NCBI GenBank assembly: GCA_963662175.1
Contig: OY759224.1
Span: 21,027,489 to 21,091,488, forward strand
Reading direction: 5' to 3'
DNA: 64,000 bases
DNA from: Aradus depressus
Lineage: Eukaryota > Arthropoda > Insecta > Hemiptera > Aradidae
Part shown: in pieces, positions 11,051-22,597 of the stretch
How positions within the stretch are numbered: the stretch's first letter is position 1
Layout: the number at the start of each line of letters is the position of its first letter
Notes under the pieces: generated by a model
The model's database searches: none
What the model saw: the letters and a program-made list of their open reading frames with translations, nothing else
Told to the model about the DNA's origin: nothing
Translations under genes and position numbers: made by a program

Positions 11051-11866
11051 AGTGTGATAAAAGAAATTATGTTGTTAAATAAAAATAAATAAACAATAAA
11101 TTACCACATTTCCTGTAGAAATTTTATAACTGGTATTTTACTGAATTTTTATTTATACAGTAGTTTCCGAAAAGGGCCCTAAAAAAATATAAAAAGTTCA
11201 AGACGTGCCATTTTGAAGAAAATGTGCGTAATTTTTAAAAAAATTTCAATTATCAAACTTTTCATTTGGATTTCTACAGAAATGCTATATTGTTTTCTGA
11301 ATTTTGCAAAAATATTAAATCTAATCCAAAGGTATCAATTATCTTACTGGGTTAACAGGGAAAATGAATAGCATAGAATTTACGAGAACAAATAATTGGG
11401 TTTATTTACTTAAACTATATAATAAAATTAATAGCTAAGATATAAAAAAAATCAAATTATCTACAAAAAGAAATGTTACAAGCTAATTTTTATATTTATA
11501 TTTTAGTCCCTTTTCTTTCTAAATACTGGCCATTCTTCAAATTTATGTTATTTTAGGGCATATAAATCATAAAATTAAATTAAAGTACCTTCTTTGTGCA
11601 TCTATTTCAATTAAAACTCCAATTAATCACAATTAGTTTTCCACACCTTAAGCCTAAACTCTCACTCCATCTCAACTCAGACCGTCTCACCTCAACCCAG
11701 AACCTCGACTCTTCTACACTAATTAAAAACAGCTGATGGTCGTGTTTTGTTTTTTATTCACGGGTTGTTTTAAAACAAAATGCATTCATATTATTATTCA
11801 CCAATTTAGTTGCGTCTTTATATAAATAAATATAATTATATAATTTTTTAGAATATTATAACATTT
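11047..11866 (+). repeat. Repeat B, copy 2
   Basis: Aligns throughout with 24364-25145, from 'atgttgttaaataaaaataaat' to 'caccaatttagttgc'. No coding sequence. Confidence 0.75.
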
Positions 11867-12046
11867 TGTTATGTTATCCATTTTGAGGATTCAGAAGTCC
11901 TTGTGATAGTTAACTGTGGACTTTTATCCCAAACGGTCCATGGTTTTGGAGGACGAGTGAACAGTTAATTGATTAATTCGTTCTGGGGAATATATTGTCG
12001 AGTTATTTGTTTATTTTTAATTAAATTATTTTATTTAAATACATTA

Positions 12047-12303
12047 GAGGGCGCCATATCTGGGAGGTAAAATAAACTTGAGCACGCCGTCCTTCGGATG
12101 GGACTTTAAACGATGGTCCTGAGCTTGTACGATGTCAGGTACTCGTTAAAGACCCCTACCCTAGGTGAATAAAAATTTAGGGTAGGCAAAATTTAGGAGT
12201 CCCACAGTAGAGTCGGGCTCATGTCCAGAGTGACGAGCGCTCTGGTAGTAGGCGATATGACCTCGTAGTTAAAAGCCCGGGCATCATAAAACCTAACTAA
12301 ACC
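12047..12303 (+). mobile_element. SINE S1 with internal deletion of the tRNA part
   Basis: The first seven bases (gagggcgcc) are joined directly to the body at 'atctgggagg', so most of the pol III promoter is gone while both element ends are kept. A near-perfect TSD of 13 bp flanks it (tttaaatacatta at 12034-12046, tttaagtacatta at 12304-12316), showing that the deletion was present before insertion or happened inside the inserted copy. Confidence 0.85.
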
Positions 12304-12559
12304 TTTAAGTACATTATTTTTCAGATTTTTACCAAAGTGAGGTATGGATTTACGAACTGTGGATAACTGGTTTAAGTTAGAGGGTTGTTAATCTCATGGA
12401 TGAAATAATTTGCATTTAGCCTTTAAACAACATGTTTTCAAAGTTACTGTTAAAAAAAATAAAATGGTCTACTTTCCTTGTTTGATATTTTAATTAGAAC
12501 AAACCTGCTAAACAACACATGAGTGAGAGTTATGAGGTAGCAGAATTGTATGTTCCAAT

Positions 12560-12800
12560 GTACACAATGCGGAATCTGCTGCAGTGTACTTCCCCACCAT
12601 GAATTAATTTAAGTTTTCGCTCTCCCGCCAAGACCAATCGAACGTTTGGACTAATTATCAGTTGTTGATTTACATAGAAACTTGTGGTCCTCTTACTAAA
12701 TATTGTGTCGATACATTCATTACATCGAATTGAATTGAACCCCCTCCCATCCCCCAATCTTCCCCTTCTCTTTTACCGATTTGTCTGGGAATCAATAGGT
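12560..12800 (-). repeat. Repeat A fragment (reverse)
   Basis: Monomer text of Repeat A in reverse ('gataca ttcattacatcg', 'cttctcttttaccgattt'). The 75-residue minus frame here is not a recognised protein. Confidence 0.5.
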
Positions 12801-12816
12801 GTTAGGGTCTTCTGAA

Positions 12817-13008
12817 TAAATGAAGCAAGAGACAAATCTCTGCAAACCATATTTACCTTCAGACACAACACTTGTCCACCAGTTTACACTAACAACCAGC
12901 CCATTCCTGCATCCGACACTGTCCCATATCTAGGACTTCATTTAGACAGACGTTTAACTTGGACAACTCATATCAGACTGAAACGCACTGACCTCAAAAG
13001 ATTTGGAC

Positions 13009-13047
<39 letters not shown>

Positions 13048-13640
13048 GCATTTCAACTACGAGGGTCATTGATGCCTGACTGTTCAAATAAGTACGAGAT
13101 CCCGCAGAGAAACCGGGGGGCGGACGGAGGGGGGGACAACTGGGCGTCTCTCTTTAGGCATTGGGCTTAGGCCCCGGTGTAGCTAGGCCTGTTGGAGAGG
13201 GTGTGCTTGTATGTTTGGACGATTGAAATCAATTATCGGACGACGATTGACATTATCGCTTGAAAACAAATTTCACATTTACAAAACTTTACTAAAACCT
13301 TACGGCATCGAGATATGGGGATCAGCCAAAAAATCAAACATACAACGTCTACAGTCAATACAATCCATCAAACTACGCCACATTGCCAATGCGCCATTTT
13401 ACGTTTCCAACCTCACATTACATAATGACCTCAACATCCCCTTTGTACCTTCTGTTATCAAGACATGATATCAAAATTTTCACGACAAACTCCATCATCA
13501 CGCCAATACACTTATTCTGCAATTATCCACGAACACTCTCCCCACAAATCCGCCACGACGTCTCAAGCGGGAATGGCAGTGGGACCTGCTCCAGGACTAG
13601 CCTGGACTCCTCTTCGGTCACGTACCTCAGCAGTACAGCG
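12817..13640 (+). mobile_element. Jockey-like LINE ORF2 C-terminal remnant
   Basis: Before the insertion at 13011-13213 the frame reads VPYLGLHLDRRLTWTTHI, the standard Jockey-clade motif after the RT domain. After the insertion it resumes with FGRLKSIIGRR, LENKFHIYKTLLKPYGIEIW and LRHIANAPFYVSN. A frameshift near 13465 is followed by LPTNPPRRLKREWQWDLL, the usual Jockey C-terminus. It ends in a run of 18 C. Confidence 0.78.
13011..13213 (-). mobile_element. Short polyadenylated retroelement nested in the Jockey remnant
   Basis: A 34-base T run (13011-13044) followed by about 165 bp of GC-richer sequence. A 9-bp duplication, tttggacga, lies at 13002-13010 and 13214-13222 and lets the host LINE frame be read through the site. 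It is a minus-strand retrotransposed copy of unknown parent, possibly an R1-like 3' end or a SINE. Confidence 0.7.
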
Positions 13641-13682
13641 GCCCGCCCCCCCCCCCCCCCCAGAAATAAAAAAAATATTAAT

Positions 13683-14058
13683 ATAAAAGTAAAAAAAAAA
13701 GTATATAGTAGTTTGATATTCTGGTTACTTTGATATAAAAGTAAAAAAAAAAGTATATAGTAGTTTGATATTCTGGTTACTTTGATATAAAAGTAAAAAA
13801 AAAGTATATAGTAGTTTGATATTCTGGTTACTTTGATATAAAAGTAAAAAAAAAAGTATATAGTAGTTTGATATTCTGGTTACTTTGATATAAAAGTAAA
13901 AAAAAAGTATATAGTAGTTTGATATTCTGGTTACTTTGATATAAAAGTAAAAAAAAAAGTATATAGTAGTTTGATATTCTGGTTACTTTGATATAAAAGT
14001 AAAAAAAAAGTATATAGTAGTTTGATATTCTGGTTACTTTGATATAAAAGTAAAAAAG
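13683..14058. repeat. 51/52-bp minisatellite, 7 units
   Basis: Unit: gtatatagtagtttgatatt followed by ctggttactttgatataaaagt and an A run. Units start at 13701, 13753, 13804, 13856, 13907, 13959 and 14010. The A runs are 10, 10, 9, 10, 9, 10 and 9 long; otherwise units are virtually identical. Confidence 0.95.
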
Positions 14059-14660
14059 TTTTGTAAAGAAAACACGCTAAAGGAACCCATTTTTTTAATT
14101 CGATATATTCACTTATTTTTTATAACTCAAAAATATTATACCTAATTCAAAATATTATAATTATATATTGACTTTTGTCTGTCGTAAAAACGTACTCTAT
14201 TTCTTAACCCCCATAAAAACAGTTCTTTGGTCTTTATCAAATACTTACAAATAACTACATAACTGATATACTTAGCTAGATTATTTTTTAAAAAAGCTTC
14301 AAATTAAATTAAAAAAGTTAAAAACAAAAACAATAAAATTTAATTTTCCTGGTACAAGTCCCTCTGGGACCGCCAATCTGCTACCCATGTTACCTCTGGT
14401 AATACAAGGTCATACTTTTTTTTTCCTTATAAAATCGGCCTGGTGGGCCCCCCCCCCCGAAATTTTTTCCTATATACGCCACTGCCGCACATCATCACAA
14501 TCACTAATGACAAATGTCGTTGTGAATACGTAAATAAATGAAATAAGGTCGAAAGCCTTTAATTACCTACTTAATGAATACTTTGAAAGACGGAATGTCT
14601 CTTTTGATCCACTTTAACCAACATGTCTTCCTCTCTCCACCATTTCCTGGCTCAAGGCCT
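14059..14660. other. AT-rich spacer with possible MITE end
   Basis: No gene. Around 14440-14485 the text 'ggtgggccccccccccc...tatacgccactg' resembles the terminal region of hAT-type elements; only one end is visible. Confidence 0.35.
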
Positions 14661-14665
14661 CTTCC

Positions 14666-14876
14666 AAGCTCAAGATCGTGGGTTCGAAACCCGGTTGAGG
14701 TCCTTAGGTGTTTTATATGGGAGTAGAAAAAAAACATTTACAATGTCATATATTCGTTAAAGACCCCAACTCAAGGTAATCAGGGAAGGCAAAATTAGGA
14801 CTCCCACATTAGAGTCAGACTCATGTCCACTAGAACGACAAAAAAATGCTCTGGTAGTAGGCGATAACTAACTAAT
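14666..14876 (+). mobile_element. SINE S1, degenerate
   Basis: Starts at the B box (gttcgaaacccggttgagg) and continues to 'gtagtaggcgataactaact'. It has an A-rich insertion and many substitutions, so it is an old copy of the 'taact' tail class. Confidence 0.75.
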
Positions 14877-15548
14877 CTTCATCCCTCATACTGTTTATAG
14901 CTGTTGAAGTAAAATGTGACTTTAGGTAATAACGTATAAAGATTATCTCAGTTTATGAAAATCTTATTCAGTTTACAATTTTAGACTCATGGGTTAGTTC
15001 AAAAGGATGTTGTTTATCGTTGCGAATGATCTGATAGTTAAAACAATGGGAGGCTGAAGATGGGAACGATAGGATAAAATTATTAACCCATTGTATCAGG
15101 TGTGTACAGGTAGTTTGATATCAACTTCGTTTCAGGGTTCAAGAGAGTACAATAGTTATAGATGGACTTTAAGTCGTCTAATGAGATCACTCTAGTTCAG
15201 TGAGGATATCATGACGGAAGAGGACAGCAGTTGAGGCAAAGAGGGAGGGGGGGATATGGATGTGAGTACTGATGACGAAACGCAAGACCAAGATTAAAGC
15301 AGAATTAGTCTTGATCTTGCATATTTTGCCAAGATCAAGACTGATTTTGCTCTTCACTAGATGGGAGGTTCTGATACCTCATCTGCCATCTATAAAGACG
15401 TATATATGGGACGACCCTGAGACGAAGTGCACCTACCGGCTTTAAATGAATGCTGTCAGTAAGTGCCTAAGTCCAAGTCGGATATTTCTGTAAAAAAAAA
15501 TAAAGTTTATACAAGCTGTTATAATTTTTCTTTCTTATACAGTGAAAA
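14877..15548. other. Spacer with a short inverted repeat
   Basis: A 24-bp imperfect inverted repeat with a 10-bp loop lies at 15298-15353 (arms around agtcttgatcttg and caagatcaagact). No gene seen. Confidence 0.5.
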
Positions 15549-15645
15549 AGGGCGCCGGTAGCTCAGTGGTATGCGTGCTTGCTTACTGAGCTCAAGATTG
15601 GTTCAAACCCGGCCGAAGCCCTTACTTTATTTTATCTGGAAGATG

Positions 15646-15680
<35 letters not shown>
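15549..15680 (+). mobile_element. SINE S1 head followed by a long A run
   Basis: Full head with both boxes to 'ttattttatctgg', then 34 A. The body is missing. Confidence 0.75.
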
Positions 15681-15681
<1 letters not shown>

Positions 15682-15789
15682 CACGTTCAGTCAGGGGAGG
15701 GGCTTAATTCAACAACTTCCAATGTAATGAATTTTTCGACAGAAAATTTAGTTTGCAAATTTATGAACTCCTATGTAAGGCAGATATTG

Positions 15790-16140
15790 AATATTAGCAT
15801 TATTTTATATATTTGTGCTTATTTTGTTGGTCCAAATAAATGTTGTTGTATCTAAAAATGTACTCAACACTTGTTAAAACTGATGCAATTCAGTTGCCCA
15901 AAAAAAAGTATTAAAAATATAACTAAAAGAAGCCGTGCTTGCTTGCTGAGCTCAAGATGGCTGTTTCGAACCCCAAAAGAGGCTCTTGAGGTGATTTTCT
16001 TCGGATGGGACGCTAAGCGATGGTTCCAAGCCTGTACGATGTCAGGTACTCCCTAAAGACCTCTACCCTAGGTGAATCAAATTTTAGGCTAGGCAAAATT
16101 TAGAACTATCATATTAAAGTCGGGCTCAATTATTAATGTA
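15790..16140 (+). mobile_element. Segment shared with 52600-53046, including a degenerate S1
   Basis: The phrase tgttggtccaaataaatg (15829) and the following text to 'aaaaatataactaaaag' are also found upstream of the S1 at 52793. The S1 itself (15926-16140) keeps a diverged head ('gtttcgaacccc') and the middle of the body. The shared flank means that the two loci are copies of one larger unit. Confidence 0.7.
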
Positions 16141-16274
16141 CTCAATGGAATTGTAAGCCTATTTAATTTTCTATTAGTTAATGAAAATTGATGATATCAA
16201 TCCTTTTTATTATAAAAACTCGTTTTTGCTTGAGAATAACGCCGAACATTTTTATACAAGCTATTCATTTTCAC

Positions 16275-16890
16275 CTGTAAAAAAAGCAATATTACGAAAC
16301 CAGAACAATCAAGGAAAGCCGGACGGATTATTGGTACTGACAATGGAACTTGGAAACGGACTGAACCACTTAATGTGGCAACATGGAATGTAAGGAGCAT
16401 GTATGAAGCTGGAGCAGAGCCCTAGGGAAGTATGGAGTCGACGTGGCTGCAGTCCAAGATGGAGAAGCACGGAACTCAGGGACTACACCCTGATCAACAG
16501 CGGCATAGGGCCAACGTGGTGGAGACAGGCTTAATGGTGAGGAAAGGTTTGAAACTATAAACCTTTCAGTGAAAGGATATGTACACTGAGGCTGAAGAGT
16601 AGGTTCTTTAATCTTTCCCTGGTCAGCGTACATGCCCCAACAGAAGAGAAGGACGTAGAAGAAAAGGATCAGTTCTACGAACTGTTGGAGAGGACCTACG
16701 ACAGCCTGCCTGGATATGATGCCAAAGAAGAAGAGGGTAGACCCCGCTTACGTTGGCTGGAGGACGACCTCAGAACGATGGGTGTGAGAAGATGGAGACG
16801 GGAGACCAAGGATAGAGAAGAATGGCGGAAGATCGTTTAGGAGGTCCAGGTTCTACAAGGACCGTAGCGCCAGGGAAAGTAAAGTAAGTA
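16275..16890 (+). mobile_element. Internally deleted LINE: endonuclease start joined to C-terminus
   Basis: Flanked by a perfect 12-bp duplication (attcattttcac at 16263-16274 and 16891-16902). The 5' part encodes ATWNVRSMYEAGA, the start of an exo-endo-phosphatase endonuclease domain, and a second patch SLVSVHAPTEEKDVEEKDQF (near 16617). At about 16725 it joins directly to the C-terminal region GRPRLRWLEDDLRTMGVRRW and the aaagtaaagtaagta tail seen in 4893-5369. About the whole RT domain is missing. Frames are broken, so no active protein is expected. Confidence 0.85.
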
Positions 16891-16902
16891 ATTCATTTTC
16901 AC

Positions 16903-17560
16903 TTCACTCTAATGAATTTTCGATTATTATTTAATTTATGGCTATATAGAACCTTCTAAACCTTCGAACCTTAGTTCGCTTTCTATGAGACCACTACAAA
17001 TGCAGACTGTGCGCAGTTTGGCGCTGATATGGATGAGATGGCTTCTCTCTATAAGACAGGCACGAGCCGGTACAGGGAGGAAGGTCGAGGACAAGTGACA
17101 TCTACCAGCTGTAAATGGAACCTGTTATTTAAGACACTTCCTCACCTCCTTTCACTTCTGATATTTCTCCGTCTTTTTTTTAAAAACACATGTAAAACAC
17201 TTAAGTCTATTATTATTGTGAAACTTCTCTATAACAGATATCAGTAGGGACGAAATTAACTTACACAAATACTCAGATAAAAAACATTAAATATATTCAC
17301 ATATACACTATGTTATGAGCATATAGTATATATATATATATTTGTCTTTTATTTATAAAGATGCAACTGTTGCTAGGGTGCAAAAACCAGCATCAATGAT
17401 GGTATTGATATATTGGCGTGAAAGGCATGTGAGAGGAAGGCCACCCAGTGGTAGGTCCTCGCGAAGAAAATTTATCTTAATTATTAGGACAAGATCAGAA
17501 AAAAATAAAATAAATAAATAAGTAGGTAAATATAGAAATAAAAAAATAAATAAATAAAAA
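16903..17560. other. Spacer, no gene seen
   Basis: The 16930-17110 part resembles a diverged repeat also seen around 15400-15440 ('gagacgaagtgcacctaccggctttaaatg'). No coding evidence. Confidence 0.4.
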
Positions 17561-17599
17561 GGAATTGAAAGACAATTTTGATGGATGGGTAAGAGAGAT

Positions 17600-17770
17600 G
17601 ATAAAAGTAAAGGGAAATAATGTAAAAAAAAAAAAAAAAATTTTAAGAACGAATATGATTCAAGATGGCAGTAAGTCGCGGTTCCATCTTCTCTTCAACC
17701 TTCGTGGGGGATTTTGTGGTAAGTGTTGTGAAGATAAAGTACGTATTTCTGGGTGTGTGTAAAGTTTTCT
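17600..17770 (+). other. Unassigned stretch with strong 5' splice-site consensus
   Basis: The GC-richer stretch 17650-17720 contains gca|gtaagt (17672) and gtg|gtaagt (17719). Either could end a non-coding first exon. No transcript evidence is available, so this is only a lead. Confidence 0.2.
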
Positions 17771-17987
17771 AAAAAAACCGTATGTAAGCAGTTTGTATTG
17801 TGTCGGGTACTGTGTGTATCATAAGATCGTTATGAAGTGTTCTGTTGCTTATGTATGGGGGACACTGTGTTATGAGCCTGAGGGTTTTTGACTGAAACGC
17901 CTAAATATATGAGCATATATTTAAATCAGAAAAATAAATATGTACATACTTATAGAAATATAAGTAGATAATATCTACTAAAATAAA

Positions 17988-18211
17988 AAATATGACAGTT
18001 TGCTTATGTCTTTCGGGCTGTCATGTCGCCTGCGAAACCATCTAATCCATTAAAAGCTCGTAATGTTAACTAACATTTGAAAAACAATCAAAAATATCCT
18101 AAATTTTTGATTGTTTTTCAAATGTTAGTTAACATTACGAGCTTTTAATGGATTAGATGGTTTCGGAGGCGACATTACAGCCCGAAAGGCATAAGCAATC
18201 TGTCATATTTT
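17988..18211. mobile_element. Fold-back element, ~105-bp arms
   Basis: The left arm (tatgacagtttgcttatg...) is repeated in reverse at the right, ending 'cataagcaatctgtcata'. The loop is about 10 bp (18096-18106). Arms differ at only a few sites. No transposase. Confidence 0.88.
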
Positions 18212-18359
18212 TAAGAAGTGTTTATTTTTATGGATGGAGTTTCCAGAGATTGAAAATTAAATGTATAAGCTAAACAAACCCATCATTTTCTCCAAATTGT
18301 TGAGAAGGTTTGAGTCAATTCATTTTCTCAGAACTAATTTGAAGATAATTTTTATTTAT

Positions 18360-18812
18360 TGACCCATTTTTTTTTTGCATATTTAGATTCCTCGGGAAAA
18401 ATTAAGTGGAGGTTAAATGAGACATTTTTTTGTTAGACCAATATTAAACCTAATAAATGAATTTTATTGTAGTAAATGTTCCAACTGATGTCCTGCAACT
18501 TCAATACATTTATCGAAGTTGTTCCGGAAAATTGCTCAAAGTTCTTCATTATTGGTCTAACAAAAAAATGTCTCATTTAACCTCCCCTTAATTTTTTCCC
18601 AGGAATCTAAATATACAAAAAAAAAATATGTTGACGGTCAAAAAAAATTTTTTTTTTAATTCATAAAAAACGTTAAAAAATTTTATTTGTTTAAAAGTTA
18701 GATTACAGCAAATAATGCGGTCAATTCTACTCTACATTTTTTGTCTCAAGCTTTTTTCGAGAAAATCATTATTTTTTGAGTTATTTACCTGGGTCAAGAT
18801 AAAATGAACACT
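18360..18812. mobile_element. Mariner-like MITE, left arm truncated
   Basis: Right half of the element that is complete at 27284-27920: inner inverted repeats (gattcctcggg... and ...cccaggaatc) around a short core, then the right arm ending 'gggtcaagataaaatgaacac'. The core reads on the minus strand NNFDKCIEVAGHQLEHLLQ and a stop, which resembles the C-terminus of a common insect mariner-type transposase. Confidence 0.75.
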
Positions 18813-20004
18813 TGTTGCATATGTGCAAAGAGCACCGAAGAAAAAAAATGGGAAAAGTGTACTATAAATATATTTTTCGTTTTTTACTAAGTAGACTAGG
18901 TCACTTTTCTGTAACAAATAAATCATATTTGTGTTCTGCTAATTTGTTGAAAACTAAAAAAAAAAATTGATAAAGAGTGGTTTACAGTGTTCAAAACTTC
19001 TCTTGAGGCACATTATTATTATAAAACTTTTTTGTACCAAAAGTACCTCTTGTAACTATAGATGCTCTACAGTATTAATCAGTATGATATCATCCCTTGA
19101 CAAAGTAAAAAGTAAACCATTCTTCTTACAACCATAGAAATAGTGTTTATATATTAATTGCAGAAAGAAGCAAATCATCTTCAATTACACAAAAAATAAT
19201 GCAAAAGAACTCAACTTATATTATTATTCTGTATGAGAATACTTGAATGGAAGGTATTGGGTCGACATTTGTCCAAGTCTCTGTTTTTGATTGACAAAAA
19301 TATTCAAATCAACTTTGACAGTAGCACAATGGGAAAGAGTGGGGCGACTCTGTGCCCCAGAAGAGTGGCATGGAGGGGGACAGACCCTGAAGAGCTACGA
19401 ATATAACTATTACAGAAGCAGCGGGGTCCCATAACCCGGCACCTTAACCAACATACATCTTCCAGGTAAATTTACGTTTACTTTTAATATTTTCGGCTAT
19501 ACATAAATCACGTCAGTTCTAAAAATTACTTATATTTAAAATTATTATCATGAGGAATCATATTTTAAAACAAAAAAAAATTAACTGATAAAATTTTGTT
19601 AAACTTTTGATAAAGTAAAAAAAAAATGATATATTTTTCTCAATAAAGTTATTAATATGATAAAATAATATTTTTAAAAAAATTATCTTGATTGTTAGTT
19701 AACAAAAAACGGCACTACATACTCCCATTTTCAATGGCAAATATTTTAACCAATTTAATTGATTTTTTTTAAATGTTTTAAATTTATATCGGATCAACAG
19801 TGGCATATATGGACATCGCTTTTGCGAATTCTAAATTTTCTACATAAAACGTTATAATAAACATCATAAAACTGCTTTTAATATTATCTATCATTTTATG
19901 AGTTTCTTCTTCGAACCAGGGGTAGAACGGATTAATAAAAAAAGGAAGATTATCCGGAGAAAAAAATATATATATATATGTAATAGTAACAATAAAAAGA
20001 ATTA
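18813..20004. other. Spacer; one GC-richer patch
   Basis: At 19320-19450 a patch reads on the plus strand GKSGATLCPRRVAWRG, possibly the end of a LINE. The rest is AT-rich and unassigned. Confidence 0.35.
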
Positions 20005-20104
20005 TTTATTTTCAAAAATTATTGCAAAGTGATACATAAATTAAGTCTCAGTGATACATACATTACAGTTGAACTTACTATCATTAGTAAACATTACTTA
20101 TTTT

Positions 20105-20334
20105 CTATTGTGAAAGATCTTTAAATAGTTCAGTATTTTCTTCGTCGTTGTTGACACTTGCTCTCTTCGCCTCTTTAAAAGCCTCTACAGATGAAGAGTG
20201 GGACACTTTATTCAGACTTTGGCCACAATCTGACACTGATTCCTCGACATATTAACCTCCTTTCTCTTTGTCGGTTGTTGCGGCATCTATGATCTCCTTG
20301 TTTAAGTTTTCCATTAACGTAGCTTGTTTTCCTA
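20105..20334 (-). pseudogene. Coding-like minus frame with one internal stop
   Basis: The minus frame starts after a possible acceptor (tcctag|gaaaac at about 20334) with QATLMENLNKEIIDAATTDK, meets TAA at 20254-20252, then stays open for 48 codons (VEESVSDCGQSLNKVSHSS ... ENTELFKDLSQ) to TAG at 20107-20105. The composition is polar and protein-like, and poly(A)-signal-like aataaa follows near 20008-20013 (reverse). I do not recognise the family. It could be the last exon of a decayed gene, a transposon product, or chance. Confidence 0.3.
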
Positions 20335-20745
20335 GGATCTACTGTACTAATAATTGATATACGTTTAAACTAACATGTAATTGTCTTCATATGAATGTAT
20401 ATAACAACATTATAAGCTATATAGACTCATCAACCGTTATTAAATCTTAGGGTAACTCTCCACTATTTCTCTCATCTTATAATTGTGTTTTTCTTATTTT
20501 TTCCCAATTGCTTTACATCTAAAACAAAAAAAAATTATACTCTAAGCAAGGAGAATATATCTTCGATTCTTTTCATATTGAAAAATATAAAATATATGTA
20601 TAGAACAAATAAAAGATACAAATATAACGTCGGAATACATAAAAATCAAATAAAATATGCTACTTAAATAAAAGTAATGGAATTAAAATATATGTACATA
20701 CCTATGCATAGATATTACACTCAACTTATATATGTAATATATATA

Positions 20746-21091
20746 GGTTAGGTTAGATTTTGTGTCTCATGCCCGGGCTTTAACTACGAAGTCATATCGC
20801 CTACTACCAGAGCGCTCTTTCGTCATTCTGGTGGATATGAGCACGACTCTACTATGGGAGTCCTAAATTTTGCCTACCCTAAATTTTTATTTATCTAAGG
20901 CAGGGGTCTTTAACGAGTACTTGACATGGTACAGGCTCGGGACCGCTTAACGCTTAACGTCTCATCCGATGGACGGGGCGTGCTTAAGTTTATTTTACCT
21001 CCCAGATAAAATAAACTAAGAGCCTCGGTCGGGTTTCGAACCCACGTTCTTGAGCTCAGAAGACAAGCACGCATACCACTGAGCTACCGGT
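20746..21091 (-). mobile_element. SINE S1, full length, with TSD
   Basis: Complete copy from the CCTAA tail to the head (gagctaccgg in reverse). The TSD is tgtaatatatata (20733-20745) and tgtaataaatata (21092-21104), 12 of 13 identical. Confidence 0.9.
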
Positions 21092-21900
21092 TGTAATAAA
21101 TATACATATATATATATAAATTATATATATTCTTTTATTTTTAAATTCTTATTGTAACTTAGTACTTCTTCACTAACACATAATTTTTTGGGGCTTCTTA
21201 TGAAACTAGGATTCTTACGGAAAAAAAAAATGTTGTTCCTTTCATCGGTCCTTTTAGTGAAATAATTCAGATTCTCCGGTTATATGAAAGTATTCACATA
21301 TTGAAGAATATGCAACAAAAAATGTGAACTCTAAGCGAGGTTGTATCTTCGATTCTTTTTATATTCAATAATATTATAAAATACATTATAGAATAAATAA
21401 AAAACACAAATATAACGTTGGAGTAGATAAAACTCAAATAAAACATGCTAATTATATAAGAATAAATATATATTAATATCAACTCAAAATTATTTTTATT
21501 TTTAAAATGGTTATTGTAACTTAGTACTTTTTTACTAACACAGTTTTTGGGGCTTCTTATGAAACTAAGGTTTATACGAATAAATAAAATGTTGATCCTC
21601 TCATCGGTCCTTTTATTGAAATAGTTCAAGTTCTCCGGTTATATGAAAGTTTATACATAACTATAGTGTATATTATAAACAATAAATAACTCGGTAGGAG
21701 AATCTATACGTTATTCTTAAATTGATGTTTTAAATTATTTTGAAAAAGATATAACGAAAAAAGTGAGGAGGATCTACCTTCGATTTCTTCTTCTCCATTC
21801 TTTTCATATTCAATTATATTTAAAAAAAACATGCATAGAACAAATATAATACACATGAATACATAAACCTTGAATAAAATATGCTAATAATATATATATA

Positions 21901-22088
21901 TTTTTTGTGGCCTTATGTTCGATGCATATTAGCCATGACTCTCATAACGGTGTTACCTAGTTCCATGCCCCGGGAGGAGTTCTAATGAAAGAAAACTCAC
22001 TCCCGGACGGAAATCGAACCCGTAAACCATGGTGAGACCATGCGAACTAAGCCCTAGGCTCTAGCCCGCACGGTCACCATGGCTCCCT
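21901..22088 (-). mobile_element. SINE S2
   Basis: S2 in reverse: T-rich end, 'gatgcatattagccatgactct' body, then the tRNA-like head with reverse B box (cggaaatcgaacccg) and 'caccatggctccc'. Also present at 23737, 32674, 41356 and 59315. Confidence 0.8.
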
Positions 22089-22597
22089 AATATTATTATA
22101 CACTCACCTCAAAATTATATTTTTTTTATTACTTTCTAAATAGATATTGTAACTACTTCTTCACTAACACATAATATTACTTTTTGGTTTTTCATGTAAA
22201 GAGTAGAATTTTACGAATGAATAAAGTTTTGAAGTTCTATTCAGAGGTAATAAGTTCATTCTAGCCAAAACAACCCCATTCCCATTTTTTTTTTTGAGAA
22301 AAAGGCATCTATGGTCTATTTGTAGGAACCTGTGTGTTAGGAATATTTCACTATATTTACTTTTTACTGTTAATGTTAACATATACTTCATACGATGTGT
22401 CCAAAGAGATTTCCTTGCCATGTTATTGTATATAATTCGTATAATATACACAGATATATTATGTGCAGAGTTCAACAAAACCGGAGAACCTGAACTACTT
22501 TTTAAAAGAACCCATGGGAGGGTCAACATTTTATTAATTCATATAAATTATGTGTTAATGAAAAGTACTAAGTTACAATAATCATTTGAAAAATAAT

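Noticed and set aside
13683..14058. CRISPR-like array
   Set aside because: Units are head-to-tail and almost identical with no unique spacers; eukaryotic minisatellite.
22164..22581. Frames of 121 and 95 residues on opposite strands
   Set aside because: Both lie in the diverged tandem array and lack any family feature.
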